A DNA stretch of 64,000 nt from Nodosilinea sp. WJT8-NPBG4 (GTDB taxonomy: Bacteria; Cyanobacteriota; Cyanobacteriia; Phormidesmidales; Phormidesmidaceae). Below are positions 1-8,376 of the stretch, in pieces. The notes under the pieces were generated by a model, which did no database searches, had not been told where the DNA came from, and saw nothing but the letters and a program-made list of their open reading frames with translations. The DNA is taken from assembly GCA_019359285.1 (NCBI GenBank), contig JAHHHQ010000047.1:88903-152902 (forward strand). The letters run 5' to 3'. Positions within the stretch are counted from its first letter, which is position 1, and each line of letters begins with the position of its first letter. A program made the translations under genes and the position numbers.

Positions 1-1416
1 TTGAATGTCTTTGGCGTAGCTGACAATGGGCTGGGCCAGGGCTGGATGGCGATCGACTAGAGCTAGCAGGTCGCCCGTGCGAGCGCCGTAGATGCCGATG
101 AGGTGGTCGAAGCTGGTGGGGCCGATGCGGTGGCGGTAGCGATCGCGCCAGTCGCCCACCCTGGGGTCGTCAAGCAAAATAGCTCCGGGTAGAGATCGGG
201 TGTGGGTCGGGCATGCGGGCACTCCCTCTCCCCGCTGGCGAAAGACGGCATTCACCAACTCTTCGCCCACTTGGCGATGGGTGGTGAGCTTGCCGCCAAC
301 TAGCGAAATCAGGTTCTTGGCCCCCTCTTGACCGTGGTCGTGCAGAACGTGGGCGCGGGTAATGCTGCTGGTCTTTTTGCCCTCGGCGTAGGGTAAAGGC
401 CGCACCCCGGCGTAGGTAAAACGCACATCCTCCCGAGTGAGGTGAGCGGCGGGCAGCACAGCGTTAGTTTCCTTCAGCAAGTAGTCAATTTCGGCATCGT
501 CGGCCTTGACCGTTTCCAGGGAGCCTGCGTAGTGTTCGTCGGTGGTGCCAATCAGGTACTGGCCCAGCCAGGGCAGAATGAAAAAGGGCCGTCCGTCAGA
601 CTTGGCCTCTACATACAGGGCTGAGTCGGGCGCGCCGGGGAAGGCATCGACAATAATGTGGCTGCCCTTGGTGCCTCCGATCTTACGATTCTGGCTAACC
701 GGCGACTGGCTGAAACCACACACCTCATCAACCCAGGGGCCAGAGGCATTGACCACCACACTGCGATCGTGGGTTGTCACCTCAAAAGGGTCGCCGCTCA
801 GCAGATCGCGACAGCTCAATCCGGTAATCCGCTGCTCGCTGAGGTGAATGTCTTCGACCTGGGCATAATTGAGCACCGTAGCTTTAGCCTGCTCGGCATC
901 GAGAATATTTTCTAAGCACAGACGCTCGGCATGCTGGACCTGACCGTCGTAATACTGAGCTGCCCCCGCCAGCCCATCGGCGTCGATGGCGCGAAATAGC
1001 TGCTGGGTGCTGCGGCGCGACAGCATGCGGTGGTTAGGTAGCGACTTGTCGTAGCTGAGCAAGTCGTAGAGCACCATGCCTGCCTGAACGATGCGGTAGC
1101 TGCGCGAGCCGCTGCGATAGATAGGAATCGTCAGCGGCAACGGTTTGACCAAGTGGGGGGCATTGCGCAACAGCACCTCGCGCTCGTGGAGCGACTCGCG
1201 CACCAGATTAAATTCAAAGTATTCCAAATATCGCAGCCCGCCGTGAATGAGGCGGCTCGACCAGCTGGTAGTGCCGCCACCAAAGTCGCCTTTCTCAATC
1301 AGGATGGTGCGTAACCCGCGCAGGGCGGCATCTCGCGCCGTGGCTGCACCGTTGATGCCGCCGCCAATCACAATCAAGTCAAAGGGTTGGCTGGTGAGGG
1401 CTTGCAGGTCACGCAT
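1..1416 (-). CDS. glpD: Glycerol-3-phosphate dehydrogenase (FAD), C-terminus cut off by window edge
   Basis: Oxidises sn-glycerol 3-phosphate to dihydroxyacetone phosphate, normally membrane-associated and passing electrons to quinone. Read on the minus strand, it opens with an FAD-binding Rossmann motif (DLIVIGGGINGAATARDA), followed by the family segment GGTTSWSSRLIHGGLRYLE and later LPWLGQYLIGTTDEHY. 472 codons are visible and the reading frame runs off position 1, so the C-terminal domain is missing here. I chose ATG at 1416 because it sits about 10 residues before the dinucleotide fold; the open frame extends further upstream without a nearby ATG. No partner glycerol kinase or facilitator is visible on this side. 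Confidence 0.93.
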   Translation of the reverse strand, partial: MRDLQALTSQPFDLIVIGGGINGAATARDAALRGLRTILIEKGDFGGGTTSWSSRLIHGGLRYLEYFEFNLVRESLHEREVLLRNAPHLVKPLPLTIPIYRSGSRSYRIVQAGMVLYDLLSYDKSLPNHRMLSRRSTQQLFRAIDADGLAGAAQYYDGQVQHAERLCLENILDAEQAKATVLNYAQVEDIHLSEQRITGLSCRDLLSGDPFEVTTHDRSVVVNASGPWVDEVCGFSQSPVSQNRKIGGTKGSHIIVDAFPGAPDSALYVEAKSDGRPFFILPWLGQYLIGTTDEHYAGSLETVKADDAEIDYLLKETNAVLPAAHLTREDVRFTYAGVRPLPYAEGKKTSSITRAHVLHDHGQEGAKNLISLVGGKLTTHRQVGEELVNAVFRQRGEGVPACPTHTRSLPGAILLDDPRVGDWRDRYRHRIGPTSFDHLIGIYGARTGDLLALVDRHPALAQPIVSYAKDIQ

Positions 1417-1877
1417 GAATTCTGAGGCGTCGGGGTTCGCGATCGCGGTCGAATATTCTTCTAGCCTGGTCTTTTGGCGGTGAAGTGATAGAAAGAGGAT
1501 TGCTGCATATGCCAAACAGCCGCTTGAGACAAACTAGCTGTGTTGTAGCCAGTCTAGGTATCTAGCAATCTGCCAGCAACTGCCTAGGGGCATACGCCTA
1601 TATCCAGGGAAGGATGCAGGGTGAGATTCTATTATCTTTGTGAGTATTGCTTAGGTGCTTAAAGGCGTTAGCTCACAAATCAGCAACGGCTGTGAGTTAG
1701 GGCGATCGGTCAATTGATTGCTTCAACCCCTTTATAGAAAAGGACTTTCGGGGTTCTAGCCTTCCCTAACTTTAGCCAGATGGAGCGCGCAGGTTCAACT
1801 TTTCGCCAAGCGGGAAGATAAGCAGGAAAGAAGGGGCTTGGTAGGCTAGATTCACTACTGCCCCTAGCGTTTCACCC
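1417..1877. other. Intergenic region between glpD and the copper ATPase
   Basis: 461 bases with no gene found, lying between divergent genes, so both promoters must be here. The one clear structure is an imperfect inverted repeat at 1668-1677 (TTAGCTCACA) and 1691-1700 (TGTGAGTTAG), with a 13-base gap. Its spacing would suit an operator or a weak hairpin; I cannot assign a regulator. Confidence 0.5.
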
Positions 1878-4277
1878 ATGCAAGTTCTTTCTCCCCAAAC
1901 CGCTGCTTCAGAAACGGGTTCAGAGCCATCTAACCGTCAGACCGTAGTGCTCAACGTCAGCGGCATGAAATGCGCCGGGTGTGTGCGCGCCGTCGAAAAT
2001 CGCCTGGCCCAAGTGGATGGGGTGCGATCGGCCACGGTGAACCTAGTGACCGAGGTGGCGGTGGTCGAAACCGAGGCTGGCGTGGTGAGCGCCGACCAGC
2101 TAGCAGATCAGGTGACTCAAGCGGGCTTTGCGGCAACGCCCAGAGCCACCGATGGCGATGGCGACGACCTGACGGCCTGGGTAGAAGCCAAGCGAGCCGA
2201 GCAGCAGCAGCAGGGGCAGCGGCTGGGAGTGGCGATCGCCCTACTCATCCTTTCCACCATTGGCCACCTAAACCACTTCGGCTGGCTGACGATTCCCATT
2301 CTCAGCGACCTGTGGTTCCACGCCCTGCTGGCCACGGTGACGCTGATTGGTCCGGCGCGGGAAATCCTTGTGGACGGCTGGGCCGGTATGCGACGGCTGG
2401 CTCCCAACATGAATACCCTGGTGGCCCTGGGCAGCGGCAGCGCCTACCTGGCCAGCGTGGTGGCGCTGGTGTTCCCTGGGCTGGGCTGGGAGTGCTTTTT
2501 TGAAGAGCCGGTGATGCTGCTGGCGTTTATTTTGCTGGGCCGCACCTTGGAGCAGCGGGCGCGGTATCGGGCGGCAGACGCGCTGCGATCGCTGGTCGAA
2601 CTTCAGCCCGCTGTGGCCCGGCTGATCTCTAACCCCGCCACCGCTGGAGCCGCCCAAACTGGCGTTGAGGTACCCGCCCGCTGTGTGCAGGTGGGCGAGT
2701 GGGTGCAGGTGCTGCCCGGCGAAAAAATCTCCGCCGATGGCACGGTGGTCTCGGGCCAAACCACCGTGGATGAGTCGATGCTGACCGGTGAATCAATGCC
2801 GGTGCTGAAGCAGCCCGGTGATGGGGTGACGGCGGGCACGGTGAACCAGAGCGGCGCGATCGCCTTGCAAGTTACCGGCACCGGCCAAAACACCGTGCTG
2901 GCCCAAATGATTCGCCTGGTGGAAACGGCTCAGAGCCGCAAGGCTCCGATCCAGCGGCTGGCCGATCTGATCTCGGGCTACTTCACCTACGGGGTGATGT
3001 CCCTGGCCACGCTTACGTTCCTCTTCTGGTACTTCATTGGTCTGCATCACTGGCCCCAAGTGATGCACTCGGCCCTGGGCATGGCCCACATGGGCCACAC
3101 CATGACCTACACCTCCTCGACCTTGCTAGTGAGCTTGAAGCTGGCGATCGCGGTCATGGTGGTCGCCTGCCCCTGTGCCCTGGGTCTGGCTACCCCTACC
3201 GCTATTCTGGTCGGCTCTGGTTTGGGAGCCGAGCGCGGCCTGTTGATTCGCGGCGGCGACAGCCTAGAAACCATCCACCATCTCGACACAGTGGTGTTTG
3301 ACAAAACCGGCACCCTCACTGTGGGGCAGCCCCAGGTGACAGCGATTCACGTCTTTGAGGATGGCCTGAGCGAGGCCGATATTGTGCAGCTCGCCGCCAC
3401 GGTCGAAAGCGGCACCCGCCATCCCCTGGCGAAAGCCATCCACCAGGCGGCGACAGCGCGAGAATTAGATCTGCTGCAAGCCGATGAGTTTGATACCCAA
3501 CCCGGCCTCGGCGTGGCCGCTCAAATCACCTGGCAAGACACCATGCAGACCTGCGCCCTAGGCAATCAGCAGTGGATGATCCAGCGAGAGATGGTGCTCG
3601 ATGCCGCAGTGCAAGATCGAGCCAAGGCGCTGGCGGAAGCTGGGCAGACGGTAGTCTATGTAGCTCTGGGCGATCGCGTAGTGGGGCTGGTGGCGATCGC
3701 CGACCAGCTGCGCCCCGATGCCGTCGCTGTGGTTGAGACGCTACAAAAACAGGGGCTCCAGGTGCGGGTGCTGACGGGCGATAGGAAAGAGGTAGCTGGG
3801 GCGATCGCCGCTCAGCTCAACCTCAACCCCAGCCAGGTCACCGCTGAAGTTTCTCCCCAGGGCAAGGTTGACGCGATCCGGCAACTCCAGGCCGAGGGGC
3901 ACACCGTAGCGTTGATGGGCGACGGCATAAATGATGCCCCTGCGATCGCCCAGGCCGATGTCGGCATCAGTCTCCACTCCGGCACTGACATCGCTATGGA
4001 AACAGCCGATGTGATTCTCATGGGCGACCACCTCTTGGGGGTGCTCGAAACTCTCACCCTCAGCCGCGCCACGTTTAACAAAATTCGCCAAAACCTGGCC
4101 TGGGCGTTTGCCTACAACCTGGTGGCGATTCCCCTGGCCGCTGGGGTGCTACTGCCCACCGCCGGGGTCAGCCTCAGCCCCGCAGCAGCAGGCGGCATGA
4201 TGGCATTTAGCTCAGTGGCGGTAGTAGTCAATTCGTTGCTCTTGCGAAGTCGCAAATTTTCTGAAAATCACGATTAG
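1878..4277 (+). CDS. ctaA: Copper-translocating P1B-type ATPase, CtaA-like
   Basis: ATP-driven Cu(I) transporter of 799 residues. An N-terminal HMA metal-binding domain (about residues 25-90) carries MKCAGC with Cys32 and Cys35. Then come the TGES actuator motif, the transmembrane CPC metal site at 431-433 ([12 protein letters not shown]), the phosphorylated Asp475 in DKTGT, and the hinge motif GDGINDAP. Cyanobacteria have two such pumps, CtaA (plasma membrane, copper import) and PacS (thylakoid); the GMKCAGCV form of the HMA site fits my memory of CtaA better, but the assignment between the two is inference. ATG 1878 opens directly after a long leader; no copper chaperone or regulator gene lies beside it. 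Confidence 0.9.
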   Translation: MQVLSPQTAASETGSEPSNRQTVVLNVSGMKCAGCVRAVENRLAQVDGVRSATVNLVTEVAVVETEAGVVSADQLADQVTQAGFAATPRATDGDGDDLTAWVEAKRAEQQQQGQRLGVAIALLILSTIGHLNHFGWLTIPILSDLWFHALLATVTLIGPAREILVDGWAGMRRLAPNMNTLVALGSGSAYLASVVALVFPGLGWECFFEEPVMLLAFILLGRTLEQRARYRAADALRSLVELQPAVARLISNPATAGAAQTGVEVPARCVQVGEWVQVLPGEKISADGTVVSGQTTVDESMLTGESMPVLKQPGDGVTAGTVNQSGAIALQVTGTGQNTVLAQMIRLVETAQSRKAPIQRLADLISGYFTYGVMSLATLTFLFWYFIGLHHWPQVMHSALGMAHMGHTMTYTSSTLLVSLKLAIAVMVVACPCALGLATPTAILVGSGLGAERGLLIRGGDSLETIHHLDTVVFDKTGTLTVGQPQVTAIHVFEDGLSEADIVQLAATVESGTRHPLAKAIHQAATARELDLLQADEFDTQPGLGVAAQITWQDTMQTCALGNQQWMIQREMVLDAAVQDRAKALAEAGQTVVYVALGDRVVGLVAIADQLRPDAVAVVETLQKQGLQVRVLTGDRKEVAGAIAAQLNLNPSQVTAEVSPQGKVDAIRQLQAEGHTVALMGDGINDAPAIAQADVGISLHSGTDIAMETADVILMGDHLLGVLETLTLSRATFNKIRQNLAWAFAYNLVAIPLAAGVLLPTAGVSLSPAAAGGMMAFSSVAVVVNSLLLRSRKFSENHD

Positions 4278-4496
4278 GGTTTCAGTTTTATCCTTCACTT
4301 CTTTGTAATGATGTTGCAGCTATCCTTACGGAAGGCCATCCTCAGACATCAGTACAAAAATGTGAACGCAAATCAACTATCGCCTGCGATCGCAAGTTGA
4401 ATTACCAATACTATCGATGGCTACGCAAGATTTTAGGCACGATGCTGCTGAGAGCATTAGAACTCTTAATATCCGGCGAAACGTTGGTAGAAATTA

Positions 4497-4790
4497 ATGG
4501 ATAGAAGCCTTTTATCTCCCGACGAAGAGCTTTATCGCAGAAGTGATGAGGTGCTGCACTACCTTTGGGACCCCATTGGGGTAGCGGGTATGCCAGGGGC
4601 GCGGGATGAGTACGATGCGTATCTGCCCCAGGTGTTTAGCCTACTGAAAGCTGGGGCAAGAGCTGACGAAATTGCAGACTACTTCACCGAAGTTTCGACC
4701 CAGGCAATAGGGCTAGGCAGCAATCGAGAGCGCGATCGCCAGATAGCCGAACTATTGCTGGAGTGGAAAACTAAAATTTTCGAACGCTGA
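4497..4790 (+). CDS. Conserved hypothetical protein, 97 aa, DUF1871-like
   Basis: Small acidic soluble protein with no signal peptide or membrane segment. The central signature LHYLWDPIGVAG and the DEYDAYLP segment followed by a helical VFSLLKAGARADEIADYF stretch recall the DUF1871 type of small proteins (WDPIGV, then an acidic helix). The family has no established function that I know. It stands alone, 219 bases after the copper ATPase on the same strand, and is probably transcribed separately. Confidence 0.7.
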   Translation: MDRSLLSPDEELYRRSDEVLHYLWDPIGVAGMPGARDEYDAYLPQVFSLLKAGARADEIADYFTEVSTQAIGLGSNRERDRQIAELLLEWKTKIFER

Positions 4791-4862
4791 AAGCCGGCTT
4801 GCTACTGGCGATCGACTGAGTTTTTAGATCAGCTTACGAAGTCTGCAAGAACGCTCGTCGCT

Positions 4863-5726
4863 TCACCGCAATAGCTGATCGATCATGCGATTGGCCTGCG
4901 ACTCGTAGCTGCCGCCAAACAGGGTGAAGTGGTTGAGGATGTGGTACAGGTTGTAGAGCGTTTTGCGAGTTGTGTAGCCTGCATTGAGCGGGTAGGCAGC
5001 GTTGTAAGCGTCATAGAACCCGTTGGGAAATCGGCCAAACAGTTCGGTCATGGCGATGTCTACCTCACGATCGCCAAAATACGTCGCCGGATCCAAAATC
5101 ACCGGCTCGCCATCTTTCGTCACCGCTGCATTGCCCGACCACAGATCGCCGTGTACTAGACTGGGGACCGGATTGTAGCCCGCCAGCAAATCCGGTAGCG
5201 CCATCAGCAGCTCATGCTGACGCGGAAACCGCCCACCTCTGCGACCTGCTAGACGAAACTGGTGCCGCAGCCGGTGCTCGCGATAAAACTCTAGCCAGGT
5301 CGCCGTCCAGGGGTTGGGCTGGGGCGTGGCACCAATGGTGTTGCTCTGGTGCCACCCAAACCCTTTCTCGCTGGTGACTCGGTGCATCGCTGCCAGGGCC
5401 TCGCCCATGCGGCTCCAGGCCTCGCCGCCGCCATTGCCAAGCTCTAGCCACTCCATGGCAATATAGGCCGACCCATCCACCGTGCCCCAGCAGATTGGCT
5501 TGGGCACCCGAATGGTCTGGCTGTCGTACATATCCTTAAGGCCCAAGGCCTCGGCCTCAAACATCGCCACCTGCGACGCCTGGTTGAGCTTAAGAAAATA
5601 TGACTGGCTGCCGTCGCTCACCTGATAGGCCTGGTTGATGCAGCCGCCCCCTACCGATCGCCGGTCGGCAATGGTGAAGGCCGTGCCGGTTTTAGCGCCA
5701 ATGTGCTGGGCGATCGCAGTCCACAT
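4863..5726 (-). CDS. Fructosamine kinase family protein
   Basis: Ketosamine/fructosamine-3-kinase family protein of 287 residues, an aminoglycoside-phosphotransferase-like fold that phosphorylates sugar adducts on amines so that they detach (protein deglycation). The catalytic loop is LVHGDLWSGNAAV and the metal-binding segment is VILDPATYFGDREVDIAM, both intact; the C-terminal YNLYHILNHFTLFGG is also typical. It begins 11 bases after the stop of the M16 peptidase on the same strand, so the two are probably one transcript. Both could act in protein quality control, but this is inferred from position only. Confidence 0.92.
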   Translation of the reverse strand: MWTAIAQHIGAKTGTAFTIADRRSVGGGCINQAYQVSDGSQSYFLKLNQASQVAMFEAEALGLKDMYDSQTIRVPKPICWGTVDGSAYIAMEWLELGNGGGEAWSRMGEALAAMHRVTSEKGFGWHQSNTIGATPQPNPWTATWLEFYREHRLRHQFRLAGRRGGRFPRQHELLMALPDLLAGYNPVPSLVHGDLWSGNAAVTKDGEPVILDPATYFGDREVDIAMTELFGRFPNGFYDAYNAAYPLNAGYTTRKTLYNLYHILNHFTLFGGSYESQANRMIDQLLR

Positions 5727-5737
5727 AGCCGCCCGTC

Positions 5738-7057
5738 CTAAGCCGCTGGCTGTAGGGCAACCACCCCATAGGCCTCGCTGGAGAGATAGTGCTGGGCCGA
5801 CTGCAACACATCCTTGACACCCAGCTTTTGAATGTAGGCGGGATAGTTGAGCCCTTCAGTGATGTCGCCCGTCAGGGTCTGATAGTAGCCGTAAAGGCCA
5901 GCGCGATCGCTCGGCGTTTCGTTGGCAAAGATAAATCGATTAGCCACCTGGGTTTGCACGCGACTGAGTTCTGCGGAACTCACGGGCTCCTCCATCACGG
6001 TAGCGATGTGTTGAGCGATCGCTCCCTCCACCTGATCTAAATTTTCGGTGGGCAGCTGAGCCGACACCATAAACGCGCCCTGATGGGCCAAGGTCATGTT
6101 GCTACAGCTAACGCTGGTCACCAGCTTGCGCTCTTCCCGCAGGTCGCGCACCAGGCGCGAGGTAAGCCCTCGCCCCAAAATCGAGGCCAAGATATCGAGG
6201 CCGTAGGTGTCTTCTAGATGGGTCACGCCTGGTACCCGCCAGGCCATCACCAGCCGCGCCTGGGTCATAGCCGGATCGGTATGCGTCGCCCGCCGCACGG
6301 TCGTGAAGGGAGGCTCTAGGTCGTCGGGCAGCAGCGGCTTGAACCGCTCAGTGGAATTGGCGATATCTGGCGGTGTAGGGCGCTGGGCCATAGCCTGCTC
6401 AAAGCCCTCGGCCACCGTAGCAATCAAGGTTTCTACCGGCAGGTTGCCCACCGCTACCGCTGTCATGCTCTGGGGCTGATACCAGGTGCTATGGAACTCC
6501 CGCATCTGTGCCGGGGTAAGCCCCTCGACTACCGCAGTCGGCCCCAGCACCGGGCGACGGTAGGGCAGTCGGTCAAACACCATCTCCATGGTGCGGGAAT
6601 AGGTGCGGCGGCGGGGGTTGTCATCGGCGCGGCGGATTTCTTCCAAAATCACTGGACGCTCGCGCTCAAAGTCATGGTCGCTGAGACGCGGGGCCATCAC
6701 CATCTGAATTTGCAGTGGGGCCAAAGTGGCGAAGTCTTGGGGCGCTGTAGTGATGTAGTACTTGGTGTAGTCTTGGCTGGTGGCGGCATTGGTCAATGCC
6801 CCGCGCTCTTCCACCTGGCGCTCAAACTCACCGCATTGCAGCTGTTGAGTGCCCTTGAAAATCATGTGCTCTAGAAAGTGGGCCATGCCGTTGATGGCGT
6901 CGCTTTCTACCGCTGAGCCTACCCGCAGCCACAGGCTCAAGTTGACAACCTCCAGGGGCATTTGCTCAGCAATGACCGTGAGGCCGTTGGGTAGGCGACG
7001 AATAGTGGGCGAGACTAGGCGCGAGGGCAAATCTGCGGTTGCTGAGAGCAAAGCCAT
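5738..7057 (-). CDS. M16 family zinc metallopeptidase (processing-peptidase-like)
   Basis: Predicted zinc peptidase of the pitrilysin/processing-peptidase family. The inverted zinc motif HxxEH is present as HFLEH (His60, Glu63, His64 counted from the chosen start), and the third ligand lies in RPVILEEIRRADDNP. It is therefore the catalytically competent half of the M16 pairs common in cyanobacteria; no inactive partner subunit is next to it. The frame is open to 7180, but the ATG at 7057 (MALLSATADL) puts the conserved TIRRLPNGLTVIAE at the usual distance from the N-terminus; no strong ribosome binding site supports either start. The encoded length is 439 residues. Confidence 0.92.
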   Translation of the reverse strand: MALLSATADLPSRLVSPTIRRLPNGLTVIAEQMPLEVVNLSLWLRVGSAVESDAINGMAHFLEHMIFKGTQQLQCGEFERQVEERGALTNAATSQDYTKYYITTAPQDFATLAPLQIQMVMAPRLSDHDFERERPVILEEIRRADDNPRRRTYSRTMEMVFDRLPYRRPVLGPTAVVEGLTPAQMREFHSTWYQPQSMTAVAVGNLPVETLIATVAEGFEQAMAQRPTPPDIANSTERFKPLLPDDLEPPFTTVRRATHTDPAMTQARLVMAWRVPGVTHLEDTYGLDILASILGRGLTSRLVRDLREERKLVTSVSCSNMTLAHQGAFMVSAQLPTENLDQVEGAIAQHIATVMEEPVSSAELSRVQTQVANRFIFANETPSDRAGLYGYYQTLTGDITEGLNYPAYIQKLGVKDVLQSAQHYLSSEAYGVVALQPAA

Positions 7058-7457
7058 GGAGATTACAAGCCACCAGAAAAGACACTGAGCTTTGAATATC
7101 TTAACGACTGAATCGTCTGCCTGGAAAAAACCTTCCGCTGGGTTTGTCAGGGCGCGTTGGCTCAGCCTTACCAACAACAAATCGCAATCTCAGCTCAAGG
7201 GTAGACAAAAATCTACTGGTCGGCCCGCGAGGTTAGCAGTTGCAACGTTGCCAGAGACGAACTTTAGATCTGCCAAACCAAACTGCTAGGGCACAGCTCT
7301 CGCCGATCGCGCCAGCTGACCAGGGCGGTTAGCTGGCTAGCGGGGTTGAATCATGCCCCACGGTGGGCAAAATGGTAGAACTTGGGCAAAAGTCAATGGC
7401 CCATTATTCCGAAAGTATTGTAAATTCCTGGTATGCGGACTGCTCCGGGGAGGTCAC

Positions 7458-8171
7458 ATGGGAACCTGGATTAAAGAAACAGACATTGCAATTTATCTGA
7501 TGCAGGGGGGCTACTGGATCTCTCGCATCACCAAATATCCATCGAGTAAAAACCCTAAGGAGCAGGTAGTCAACGTTGGCAGCGTCAAGACATGGTTTCA
7601 GCGGGATGACTACCCCCGCGCCATGACGGTGTCTATCGGCACCGGAGGGCCTGAGCCCCAGCCCATGCCGCCCGCACCACCTCCACCGCCCCCACCAGGT
7701 AACGCCATCAATGCCGCAGGGCTAGCGATCGTTAAGGGATTTGAGGGCCTGAGCCTCAGCGCCTACCCTGACCCCGGCACCGGTGGTGAGCCCTGGACTA
7801 TTGGCTATGGCCACACCTCTTCTGCGGGGGCGCCGCAGGTTTCCCGTGGGCTCACCATTACCCGGGCCGAGGCTGAAGAGATTCTCAAGCGCGACCTCAA
7901 AAAGTATGAAAAGGCCGTCTCCGATGCTGTGACTCGCACGCTAACCAGCGACCAGTTTTCGGCGCTGGTGTCGTTTACCTTCAACGTCGGTCCCGGTAAT
8001 TTGCAGTCGTCTACTCTGCTGAAGAAAATCAACGCCGGAGACATGACCGGGGCATCGGAGGAGTTTGCCAAGTGGATCTACGCTGGGGGCAACATCATGC
8101 CCGGCTTAGAGCGCCGCCGCAAGGCTGAGCGAGCCCTATTTCGCAGTGAAAACTGGCAGCAGTTTCTCTAG
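7458..8171 (+). CDS. Lysozyme, glycoside hydrolase family 24, with N-terminal extra domain
   Basis: Predicted peptidoglycan-cleaving muramidase related to phage T4 lysozyme, 237 residues. The catalytic region reads GFEGLSLSAYPD then WTIGYGHT, giving the Glu, Asp and Thr/Tyr arrangement of the family, followed by the helical core DQFSALVSFTFNVG and the C-terminal RRRKAERALF. The first 60 residues are an unrecognised small domain, joined by a Pro-rich linker (PPAPPPPPPPG). ATG 7458 is preferred over the upstream open frame because GGGGAGG precedes it by a few bases. No signal peptide is seen, and no holin or phage gene is adjacent, so it looks like a domesticated endolysin. Confidence 0.88.
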   Translation: MGTWIKETDIAIYLMQGGYWISRITKYPSSKNPKEQVVNVGSVKTWFQRDDYPRAMTVSIGTGGPEPQPMPPAPPPPPPPGNAINAAGLAIVKGFEGLSLSAYPDPGTGGEPWTIGYGHTSSAGAPQVSRGLTITRAEAEEILKRDLKKYEKAVSDAVTRTLTSDQFSALVSFTFNVGPGNLQSSTLLKKINAGDMTGASEEFAKWIYAGGNIMPGLERRRKAERALFRSENWQQFL

Positions 8172-8376
8172 CCTGTTTCTGAGCGATCTGCTCCAGCTTA
8201 TGGGTAAAAACGGCGAGATTATAGCTCTCGGTGCGATCGCGTCGAGGGCTTCTCTATGCTGGCAGTGGCCCAGACTGGTGCCACCAGAGTCACCTGTGGT
8301 TAGCTACCCTAAAACCATTAAGACCTATGAACGGTCACCCTGTATACAGTTGTAAGGTGGGAAGAATAAGCTGGGA

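Noticed and set aside
7458..8171. Prophage remnant around the lysozyme gene
   Set aside because: No integrase, holin, tail or capsid gene is next to it; flanking genes are chromosomal.
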